A stretch of DNA of 64,000 nucleotides from Pollutimonas sp036675275 (GTDB lineage Bacteria > Pseudomonadota > Gammaproteobacteria > Burkholderiales > Burkholderiaceae_B), in NCBI GenBank assembly GCA_036675275.1, contig JAKFFG010000008.1:186001-250000 (forward strand). Direction: 5' to 3'. The position numbers and the translations under genes are program-made. How positions within the stretch are numbered: position 1 is the first letter of the stretch; the number at the start of each line of letters is the position of its first letter. Under the pieces are notes generated by a model that was given only the letters and a program-made list of their open reading frames with translations, had not been told where the DNA came from and made no database searches. Shown piece by piece: positions 24,948 through 32,002 of the stretch.

Positions 24948-25874
24948 CTATTTCAGTAAGCTGGCACTGACCTGCTCAGCAATAAGCTGGCTGACACGCA
25001 GGTTCGATTCGGCAGTTACACCGGCTATGTGCGGCGTTAGAAGCAGATTCGGTACATCTTTGAAAGGGTTTTCCGATGACACTGGTTCATTGTTGAATAC
25101 GTCCAGGGCTGCGCCGGCAAGCCGGCCTTCCCGAAGTGCATCCACCAAGGCGGTTTCGTCGACGATTCCGCCACGCGCTGTATTGATCAATATCGCGCCG
25201 GGCTTCATTTTCTGGATAAGTGCAGCGCTAAAAAGATTGCGCGTGCTGTCGAGCAACGGTACATGCAGGCTAATGACGTCGGCGCATGCCACCAATGCAT
25301 CCAGCGACAAAGGCTGCACACCCGTGCGGGTCCACAGTTCGTCTGTATTTGCCATGGCAGGATCATAAGCGGCCACCTTCATGCCCAAGGCTTGCGCCAG
25401 CCGAGCGGTAAGTTGCCCTATGCCGCCAAAGCCGACCAAGCCCAAGGTTTTGTTTGCGGTTTCACGTCCGTCGGAAAGCCGCGGCCGGGGCCATTTGCCG
25501 CCGGCCACCTCGGCGCTGGACATAAACCCTCCGCGCAGCAACAGCATGGCGGCGGCAATAACATATTCGGCCACCGCCTGCGAGTTCGCCCCTGTGGCTG
25601 GGATTACCTTGATATTGCGCGCCGCACAGGCAGTGAGGTCAATGTTGTCAAGACCTACGCCCAGCCTTCCGATTACTTTTAAGTCAGTCGCGACCGACAG
25701 CAGTGCCCCTTCGACGCGCGTGCGATTGCGCACGATAAGGGCATCCGCCGAAGCGACGGCGGCAAGCAGCGCCTCGGGCTGGTCAACCAGGCCGGGATCA
25801 TAAACAGCGTCAAAATCTTTTTGAAGGTGCTGTACCGCGGCACCGTCCATGAATTCAGAGATGACAATTTTCAT
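24948..25874 (-). CDS. slcC: D-2-hydroxyacid dehydrogenase family, probably (S)-sulfolactate dehydrogenase
   Basis: 308 residues resembling 3-phosphoglycerate dehydrogenase without its regulatory domain. The NAD site is GLVGFGGIGQLTARLAQ near residues 143-159. The catalytic residues are Arg in NTARGGIVDE, Glu in NNEPV and His in TPHIAGVTAESN. In sulfolactate degraders this protein oxidises (S)-3-sulfolactate to 3-sulfopyruvate with NAD+. It is followed after 21 bases by comC. Its promoter region carries a 24-base element shared with the suyA promoter. The sulfolactate assignment rests on that context; generic hydroxyacid dehydrogenase is the fallback. Confidence 0.8.
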   Translation of the reverse strand: MKIVISEFMDGAAVQHLQKDFDAVYDPGLVDQPEALLAAVASADALIVRNRTRVEGALLSVATDLKVIGRLGVGLDNIDLTACAARNIKVIPATGANSQAVAEYVIAAAMLLLRGGFMSSAEVAGGKWPRPRLSDGRETANKTLGLVGFGGIGQLTARLAQALGMKVAAYDPAMANTDELWTRTGVQPLSLDALVACADVISLHVPLLDSTRNLFSAALIQKMKPGAILINTARGGIVDETALVDALREGRLAGAALDVFNNEPVSSENPFKDVPNLLLTPHIAGVTAESNLRVSQLIAEQVSASLLK

Positions 25875-25919
25875 TTGAGCTCCAGAGGGGATACTGAGAG
25901 TACCTCCGTCCGGAACTAT

Positions 25920-25943
25920 ATGTCAACTAAATGATATATATGA
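25920..25943 (-). promoter_or_regulatory. slcC promoter element shared with suyA
   Basis: On the minus strand this 24-base block begins TCATATATATCAT and ends AGTTGACAT. It matches the block at 26804-26827 before suyA at 20 of 24 positions. It includes TTGACA, a consensus -35 hexamer. The matching -10 is less clear here. It lies between the gntR stop and the slcC start, so slcC-comC probably has its own regulated promoter. Confidence 0.7.
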
Positions 25944-25945
25944 AT

Positions 25946-26695
25946 TTAAGATTCGGCATGTTCCTGGCCTATATATTCGTAATTCAGGGTATTCACTTTA
26001 GAAACACGCCACTCAATCGGCAGCTGATTGTAGGAATAGGCCACCCGGCGCACCTCCAGCAAGGGCGCGCCTTCCACAATGCCCAGCCATGCGGCGTGTT
26101 CACTGTCGGCAATGGCGGTGCGTACGCGTTCGGCCGTACCTATTACGTTGATACCAAACATTTCCTGATAGAAGCTGTATAGCGTGCTTGGCCGGTTTCG
26201 CAGTTGTTCTTTGCTCAGCCCGCTGAATAGCGCCTCAGGCAGGGTGATCGTGTCAACGATGACTTTGTCTTCATGCAAGCTAAGCAAATTAACAAATTCG
26301 AAAACATACGCACCAGGCCCCAGCAGCAGCCGTTCACGGGCCTCTTCATTGGCGCGTACGCGACGCAGACGCAGCAGTTCGGTGGTCGGGTAGGTTTTTA
26401 CGCCGTCTTGCCGCACGATCCGGAAAAATTTGAAAAAGTGCTGGTTGTGCGCATGAATGGCTACGAAAGTACCGCGGCCCTGATGGCGAATAAGAATATT
26501 CTCCGCCGTGAGTTCATCGATAGCCTTGCGCAAGGTGCCTATCGACACGCCAAAACGTTCGGCCAGCAGTTTTTCGGGAGGAACGGCCTCGCCCTGTTTC
26601 CATTCGCCTGCGGCAAGCGCAGCCAACACCGCTCGTTTTATCTGTTGATACAACGGCGTACCGGAAGGGCTAAGTTGTGACAATTTTGAACTCAT
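25946..26695 (-). CDS. GntR-family regulator, UTRA/HutC subfamily, probable sulfolactate regulator
   Basis: 249 residues from the Met at 26695; an in-frame ATG at 26764 would add 23 residues not typical of the family. The winged helix is GEAVPPEKLLAERFGVSIGTLRKAIDEL with HQGRGTFV as wing. A UTRA effector domain follows (VFEFVNLLS, INVIGTAERVRTAIAD, APLLEVRRVAYS). It lies between slcC-comC (same strand) and suyAB (divergent). Both target promoters carry one 24-base element, most simply explained as its operator. Confidence 0.88.
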   Translation of the reverse strand: MSSKLSQLSPSGTPLYQQIKRAVLAALAAGEWKQGEAVPPEKLLAERFGVSIGTLRKAIDELTAENILIRHQGRGTFVAIHAHNQHFFKFFRIVRQDGVKTYPTTELLRLRRVRANEEARERLLLGPGAYVFEFVNLLSLHEDKVIVDTITLPEALFSGLSKEQLRNRPSTLYSFYQEMFGINVIGTAERVRTAIADSEHAAWLGIVEGAPLLEVRRVAYSYNQLPIEWRVSKVNTLNYEYIGQEHAES

Positions 26696-26802
26696 AAGCT
26701 GTGCATCCACAAGGATAATCCGGGCAATTGTAAACGTCGCAACAAACCTCCGTTTATTGACCATAGACTATCAAATGACATCGATATTGGCTATTCATCT
26801 TA

Positions 26803-26849
26803 ATCATATAGATGATATGGTTGACATGAATAATTTTAGGAAATAAGAT
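26803..26849 (+). promoter_or_regulatory. suyAB promoter with candidate GntR operator
   Basis: ATCAT-ATAG-ATGAT (26803-26816) is an inverted repeat just upstream of TTGACA (26821-26826). Then come 17 bases and TAAGAT (26844-26849), a very good sigma-70 promoter. The 24-base block 26804-26827 is shared with the slcC promoter at 20 of 24 positions. Confidence 0.75.
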
Positions 26850-26907
26850 GCTTTAACGGTGCCGGCCGGTCAACCAGGATCAGGCGGCGGGTTTTTATTA
26901 AGAGAGG

Positions 26908-27195
26908 ATGAAAATGATTCACGCCGTATTGCACGATGCCAAAGACACAGTCGCTGTCGCCGTAGTGGAAGGCATAAAGGCCGGTACAGAACTTACCGCC
27001 TGGATTATGGAAGAAGACAAGCTTATTCAGGTCATGGCAAAACAGGACATTCCGATCGGGCACAAAGTGGCCATGACGAACATGAGCGTCGGCGACACAG
27101 TATTCAAATACGGGGTCGATATCGGCAAAGTAGTTGCGCCCATTGCCGCGGGTGACCATGCCCACGTCCAGAACATCAAGACCAAACGCTGGTAG
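26908..27195 (+). CDS. suyA: 3-Sulfolactate sulfo-lyase, small subunit
   Basis: 95 residues consisting of one SAF domain like the N-terminus of altronate/galactarate dehydratases (UxaA/GarD). It ends GDHAHVQNIKTKRW, the altronate dehydratase-type H-x-H-N-x-K-T-K motif. In known SuyAB this small chain pairs with SuyB and cleaves (R)-3-sulfolactate into pyruvate and sulfite. Size (about 10 kDa) and position 48 bases before suyB fit. The alternative is a sugar-acid dehydratase, made unlikely by slcC and comC nearby. A GAGAGG site precedes the ATG. Confidence 0.85.
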   Translation: MKMIHAVLHDAKDTVAVAVVEGIKAGTELTAWIMEEDKLIQVMAKQDIPIGHKVAMTNMSVGDTVFKYGVDIGKVVAPIAAGDHAHVQNIKTKRW

Positions 27196-27243
27196 TCAAC
27201 CGCAGGCTCCGATACCTATTCAGATTAATAAAGGATTTTCAGC

Positions 27244-28419
27244 ATGGCCGTCATTTCTGCTTCCACCACGTTCATGGGATACCGTCGCGACAACGGTCGC
27301 GTAGGCATCCGCAATCACGTCATTATCTTGCCTGTTGACGACATCTCCAACGCAGCTGCCGAAGCCGTTGCGAACAACATCAAAGGCACCATTGCCCTAC
27401 CGCACCCATATGGTCGCCTGCAGTTCGGGGAAGATCTGGAGCTGCACTTCCGCACGCTGATCGGTACGGGCAGCAATCCGAATGTAGCAGCCGTTATTGT
27501 TATTGGCATTGAAGAAGGCTGGACCAAGCGCGTGGTCGATGCTATTGCCGCCACCGGCAAGCCCGTTTCAGGTTTTAGTATTGAGCTGAACGGCGATCAC
27601 GACACCATCATGCGCGCGTCGCGTGAAGCCAAAGAATTTGTGCATTACGCCACCGGCCTCAGCCGCGAAGAGTGCCCCATCAGCGACTTGTGGGTTTCCA
27701 CCAAATGCGGAGAGTCCGACACTACTTCTGGCTGTGGCGCGAATCCTACCGTGGGCAATGCGTTCGATAAACTGTACGAAACAGGCAATACCCTGGTGTT
27801 TGGCGAAACATCGGAAATTACCGGTGGCGAGCATATCGTCGCCGGGCGTTGTGCCAACGATGAGGTGCGCGAACGCTTCATGTTCATGTTCAATCGCTAT
27901 CAAGACATGATCAACCGCTGGAAAACGACCGACTTGTCGGAGTCGCAGCCTACCAAGGGCAATATTGCCGGCGGCCTGACCACCATCGAAGAAAAGGCCA
28001 TGGGCAACATCCAGAAAATCGGCAAAAAGTGCAACGTGGATGGCGTTATCGACAAGGCCGAAACCCCCACCGGCAGCGGTTTGTGGTTTATGGACTCGTC
28101 CTCGGCTGCTGCCGAAATGGTGACTCTTTGCGCCGCTTCAGGTTACGCTGTCCACTTTTTCCCCACTGGGCAGGGCAACGTAATCGGCAACCCAATTCTG
28201 CCCGTCATTAAAATCTGCGCAAACCCTCGTACCGTTCGTACGATGTCAGAACACATCGACGTAGACACGTCGGCATTGTTGCAACGCGACATCGACCTGG
28301 ACCAGGCTGGCGACAAGCTGCTTGAATGCATGCTGGCAACGGCTAATGGGCGCTGGACCGCCGCCGAAGCTTTAGGTCATCGAGAGTTCGTGCTGACCCG
28401 CTTGTTCGAAAGCGCATAG
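27244..28419 (+). CDS. suyB: 3-Sulfolactate sulfo-lyase, large subunit
   Basis: 391 residues (about 42 kDa) of the UxaA C-terminal family. It starts FMGYRRDNGRVGIRNHVIILP, a near-universal opening in this family, with TKCGESDTTSGCGANPTVG, GETSEITGGEHI, and late FFPTGQGNVIGNPILPVIKICAN. These Cys-containing motifs likely bind the catalytic Fe. With SuyA it would release sulfite from 3-sulfolactate, giving pyruvate. A TauE/SafE exporter gene lies nearby for sulfite disposal. A stable hairpin follows in the gap before the next binding-protein gene. Confidence 0.87.
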   Translation: MAVISASTTFMGYRRDNGRVGIRNHVIILPVDDISNAAAEAVANNIKGTIALPHPYGRLQFGEDLELHFRTLIGTGSNPNVAAVIVIGIEEGWTKRVVDAIAATGKPVSGFSIELNGDHDTIMRASREAKEFVHYATGLSREECPISDLWVSTKCGESDTTSGCGANPTVGNAFDKLYETGNTLVFGETSEITGGEHIVAGRCANDEVRERFMFMFNRYQDMINRWKTTDLSESQPTKGNIAGGLTTIEEKAMGNIQKIGKKCNVDGVIDKAETPTGSGLWFMDSSSAAAEMVTLCAASGYAVHFFPTGQGNVIGNPILPVIKICANPRTVRTMSEHIDVDTSALLQRDIDLDQAGDKLLECMLATANGRWTAAEALGHREFVLTRLFESA

Positions 28420-28472
28420 TGTCGATGCGTCTCGAATAGCTTTGTATCTTATCTCTACTCTCGCTTTACCGT

Positions 28473-28506
28473 GTGGCGGTACTTCAAACCCTTGAAGTGC
28501 CGCCAC
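28473..28506 (+). terminator. Strong hairpin between suyB and the binding-protein gene
   Basis: GTGGCGGTACTTCAA pairs with TTGAAGTGCCGCCAC around a 4-base loop: 15 base pairs, one of them G-U. No U-tract follows directly. It may be an intercistronic element that protects upstream mRNA or a partial terminator that lowers expression of the downstream gene. Confidence 0.65.
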
Positions 28507-28572
28507 GCGCGTTTCATAAGCGCCTTCTGGGCGTCATTTCAAATTTTTCAATAACTACATCGGAGACAAACC

Positions 28573-29565
28573 ATGCCAGTTTCGATTAAATCTGTAGTGA
28601 GCTTCAAGGGGGCGCTGGGCGCTGCACTAGTTTCCATCGGGCTTATATCACCCGCTTGTGCCGCCGATTGGCCCAGCAGCACGGTAACGATAGTCGTTCC
28701 GTTCTCACCCGGAGGAACCACCGATGTGGTGGGCCGGCTGATAGGTCAGAAGCTGGGCGAGATGTGGGGTCAGAGCGTCGTTATCGACAATAAGCTGGGT
28801 GCAGGGGGCAATATAGGCACAGGTATTGTGGCCAAGTCGGCGGCCGACGGGAATACCATTTTGCTGGCATCCGGCAGCATTTTTACTGTTAATCCTCATC
28901 TATACAAATCTTTGCCTTTTGATGCGGAAAAAGATTTCATCCCCGTCACGAGTATCGCCTCCGGCCCGATGGTGGTCGTGACATCCAAGAAGGTAAAGGC
29001 AAAGAGCCTTCAGGACCTTATCGATCAAGCCAAGGCAGAGCCAAAGTCATTGAACCTCGGTTCGGCGGGATTGGGTAGTCAAGTACATATGGCAGGCGAG
29101 AATTTCATGTACGCCGGAAAAATAAATATGACTCATGTGCCGTATCGTGGCGAAGCCGCTGCTTACACTGATTTGATGGCGGGGCAAATCGACGTAGTCG
29201 TCGGCAATATTGGCGCAGTAAGTAGTCTGGTCGGAAGCGGCCGTATCAATGCGCTGGCGGTGACCAGTAAAGAGCGGGCCACCATGCTGCCCGACGTTCC
29301 TACCGTGTCCGAAGCCGGTATTCCCGGATTCGAAAACTATGGCTGGTTCGGCTTCATGGTTCCGAAAGGGACGCCGCCCGAGATAGTGAAAAAGATACGC
29401 GACGACACGGCAAAGGTTCTGGCGATGCCCGACATCAAAGAGCGCCTTGCCTCCCAGGGAATGGCGCCTGTAGGCAATACAGGCAAAGAGTTCAAGAAAG
29501 ATATCCAGCAGGAATCAAAGATGTGGGCCAAAATCATTGCTGATCGGAATATCAGCATCAACTGA
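28573..29565 (+). CDS. Bug-family (TctC-like) substrate-binding protein of the sulfolactate cluster
   Basis: 330 residues. The signal peptide ends ACA before ADWPSSTV. Motifs: PFSPGGTTDVVGRLIG, DNKLGAGGNIGTG, DVPTVSEAGIPGFENYGWFGFM. GGAG precedes the ATG. It follows suyAB on the same strand after 153 bases containing a hairpin, and is convergent with the exporter gene. Sulfolactate clusters elsewhere use a TTT-type importer, so this protein may bind sulfolactate or its precursor. TctA/TctB are absent here. Confidence 0.88.
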   Translation: MPVSIKSVVSFKGALGAALVSIGLISPACAADWPSSTVTIVVPFSPGGTTDVVGRLIGQKLGEMWGQSVVIDNKLGAGGNIGTGIVAKSAADGNTILLASGSIFTVNPHLYKSLPFDAEKDFIPVTSIASGPMVVVTSKKVKAKSLQDLIDQAKAEPKSLNLGSAGLGSQVHMAGENFMYAGKINMTHVPYRGEAAAYTDLMAGQIDVVVGNIGAVSSLVGSGRINALAVTSKERATMLPDVPTVSEAGIPGFENYGWFGFMVPKGTPPEIVKKIRDDTAKVLAMPDIKERLASQGMAPVGNTGKEFKKDIQQESKMWAKIIADRNISIN

Positions 29566-29609
29566 TACGGCGGCCCAATTCACCCCCAGCTGCTGCTCCG
29601 CTGGGAGTG

Positions 29610-30359
29610 CTACAACATGCGCCATACCAGCGGGGCGGTGGAAGCCAGCAGCAATACGCCAGACACTGCCAGCAAACCCAGCACCAACGCCTTGAAAGCA
29701 CTGTCGGAAAATGTACGATACAAACGTATTCCTGCAAGTGACGGGATAAGCATGGTCGGTGCAACGACAGCAAACAGACTGAGTATTTCAGGCGTAATCA
29801 TGCCGTTCAAGGTGAATGCGGTCAGAGTCAATATATGCATGAAAAGATTAAAGCTCTGGAAGACGGTACGTTGTTGATCTTTAGGCCAGCCGCGCAAGGT
29901 GCACCATAGGGTAGGAATGGCGCCGGGCAACCCTCCGAAGCCGCTCATGGTGCCGCCTACCCAGCCAATAAGGCCATCGGCCAGGCGTCCGCCTTTGGTG
30001 ATTCGGGGAATGTGTGCTATCCACAGCATGGCGGTGCAATAAACGGTCAACAGCAAGCCCACGCCGAACTTGAACAGCAAGGGGTCCATGATGTTGAGCA
30101 GCCATAAGCCGCTTGGTATGCCGACAATGCCGCCAACCAGAAAAGGCTTCAGGCGCGCCCAGTTGAAGCTATGCCTCAGGGAACCTGCGGCAAGCAGCTG
30201 CCCGACTAGCGATCCGAACACGACAACGGGAACCGCCAGCGCCGGGTCTATCACCCAGGACCACACGGCCAGGGAAACCAGCCCGAATCCGAAGCCGGCC
30301 AAACCCTGTACAAAACCAGCCAGTGCACCGCCGATGGCGATAAGTATCCACGTCTCCAT
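29610..30359 (-). CDS. TauE/SafE-family membrane exporter (candidate sulfite/sulfonate exporter)
   Basis: 249 residues with about eight hydrophobic helices. GGALAGFVQGLAGFGFGLVSLAVW near residues 9-32 and the internally repeated GWVGGTMSGFGGLPGAIPTLW are the family hallmark. Members export sulfite or organosulfonates in sulfonate degraders. It is the last gene of the eight-gene operon starting at 36701, five bases after the ThDP enzyme gene, and faces suyAB. Export of sulfite released by SuyAB is the natural guess, but the family also has other substrates. Confidence 0.85.
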   Translation of the reverse strand: METWILIAIGGALAGFVQGLAGFGFGLVSLAVWSWVIDPALAVPVVVFGSLVGQLLAAGSLRHSFNWARLKPFLVGGIVGIPSGLWLLNIMDPLLFKFGVGLLLTVYCTAMLWIAHIPRITKGGRLADGLIGWVGGTMSGFGGLPGAIPTLWCTLRGWPKDQQRTVFQSFNLFMHILTLTAFTLNGMITPEILSLFAVVAPTMLIPSLAGIRLYRTFSDSAFKALVLGLLAVSGVLLLASTAPLVWRML

Positions 30360-30364
30360 GCCGA

Positions 30365-32002
30365 CTACAAGCGCCGAATGACCGGTGCGGGTAGCCCGTT
30401 CAGGTTTACATTGATGCAGGCCGGTAAATTCGATGCGTTGGCGCGTGCCAGGGCGGGTTGCATGGCGTCGGCTTGCTCGACGTGTTCGCCATGGCCGCCA
30501 AATGCCTCGGCCACGCGTTCATAGCGTGACGGCAACAGTTCGCAACCAATGACACGTTCGGCCCCGTAGTTGCGCAGCTGTATCTGGTACTCGGCATTCC
30601 AGCGCGCGTCATTGCCGACCACACAAATAAAGGGGGCGTGATAGCGCAGCGCCGTATCGAATTCGGCGCAATGGAAACCGAAGGTCCCGTCCCCCATCAT
30701 TGCCACAACCGGGGCGTTGGGATAGGCCAGCTTGGCCGCAACCGCCATGGGCAAGGCGGCTCCGATAGCCCCTGCCGCGCCGTTTATGACGCGGTGTGGA
30801 GCGCTAAGACAGGATTGCGCCCATTGTCCAAATTCGCCGCCGTCGACCACCAGGACAGCATCGGCATGCGTGTCCAGCAGGGTCTGTACGGATTTGCACA
30901 ACTGTGCCGGATGAATGCCCCGAGCGTCGGACGCAATGGGTTCGTTCCAATCGGCGGGGCGGTACGCGACCGCCTCGCGCACTTGTGCGAGCCAGTCGGC
31001 GTGGCTGCCTTCGGGCGTACCAGCGGCAGTCTGCGCCAATACGGCAAGCGTGCTTGCCGTATCTGCCTGGTGGGTGGCTTGAATGCGCTGTTCAACTGAG
31101 CGTCTGGAACGATCGAACTCAGCGCTGTCGGCATCCACTTGCAGAAATATGCAGTCCTCGGAAAACACCGGTGCACGGCCGAATCCCAGGGTAAAATCCA
31201 GCCGTTTTCCAACAAGCAGCACGCAATCGACGCTCGCCAGTACAGGTGCAAACGCACCCAGGCTGGGATCGTTGCTTCCGCGTGGGCTTTCAGTTGCAAC
31301 CACGGGTATGCCCAGCGACGCTTCAAGTTCTTCCACAGATCTGCGACCCGTATCGGTCAGGCCCTGCGGTCCAACGATAACAATAGGCCGGCTGGCTAGT
31401 TTTAAACGCTGCAGCAAAGCCTTGGCGACCTCGGGCGAAAGCGCTTGCGGTTTCGTCTTGTAGGCGTTTTCATCGGGTAAGACGGCATTGGCTGCAAATT
31501 CTTCCAATACGTCGATGGGCAGGCTTAAATGAACCGGTCCTGGGCGTCCTGACAAGGCAATACGGCAGGCCTTCGCGAAGTCTTCAGCCAGCGTGTCGGC
31601 GCTGCTTGCCGACCAAGAAGCTTTCACCACGGGCCTGGCCATGGCCACCTGGTCCATTTCCTGAAATGCTCCCCAGCCGCTTTGGCTCAGCGGCGCTTGG
31701 CCCGACATAAGCAACACCGGCGATTCCGACATGTACGCTGTATACAGTGCCGACACGGCATTGGCGTGTCCGGGCCCGCCGGTAACAAGCGCTACGCCTA
31801 CTTCACCGGTCAGGCGGGCCCATGCATCGGCCATATGCACCGCGGCCCCTTCATGGCGCGTATGAACGAGATTCAGCTGTTCGTTCAGAATCGCATCGTA
31901 CATGGGCATAATGTGATTGCCCGACAGGCTGAAGATTTTGCTCACGCCTGCGTGCCGAATAGCGCTGGCCAGCATGTCGGCGCCACGGGGTGTGTCTTTC
32001 AT
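30365..32002 (-). CDS. Thiamine diphosphate-dependent enzyme, acetolactate synthase-like
   Basis: 545 residues with three ThDP-enzyme domains. Catalytic Glu51 is in RHEGAAVHMADAWARL; then GGPGHANAVSAL; the cofactor motif GDGTFGFHCAEFDTALRY to GNDARWN lies near residues 443-470. The family includes acetolactate synthase, oxalyl-CoA decarboxylase, 2-hydroxyacyl-CoA lyase and sulfoacetaldehyde acetyltransferase. Its start overlaps the flavoprotein gene by four bases, so it belongs to the SDH/fumarase-like operon. A 2-oxoacid decarboxylase acting on sulfopyruvate or another oxo-acid is plausible. Xsc is less likely: its typical motifs are not seen and no phosphotransacetylase gene is near. Confidence 0.85.
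   Translation of the reverse strand: MKDTPRGADMLASAIRHAGVSKIFSLSGNHIMPMYDAILNEQLNLVHTRHEGAAVHMADAWARLTGEVGVALVTGGPGHANAVSALYTAYMSESPVLLMSGQAPLSQSGWGAFQEMDQVAMARPVVKASWSASSADTLAEDFAKACRIALSGRPGPVHLSLPIDVLEEFAANAVLPDENAYKTKPQALSPEVAKALLQRLKLASRPIVIVGPQGLTDTGRRSVEELEASLGIPVVATESPRGSNDPSLGAFAPVLASVDCVLLVGKRLDFTLGFGRAPVFSEDCIFLQVDADSAEFDRSRRSVEQRIQATHQADTASTLAVLAQTAAGTPEGSHADWLAQVREAVAYRPADWNEPIASDARGIHPAQLCKSVQTLLDTHADAVLVVDGGEFGQWAQSCLSAPHRVINGAAGAIGAALPMAVAAKLAYPNAPVVAMMGDGTFGFHCAEFDTALRYHAPFICVVGNDARWNAEYQIQLRNYGAERVIGCELLPSRYERVAEAFGGHGEHVEQADAMQPALARANASNLPACINVNLNGLPAPVIRRL

Noticed and set aside
30365..32002. ThDP enzyme as sulfoacetaldehyde acetyltransferase (Xsc)
   Set aside because: Its N-terminal half does not show Xsc-like sequence as I remember it, and no phosphotransacetylase gene lies nearby. 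Left as a generic acetolactate synthase-like enzyme.
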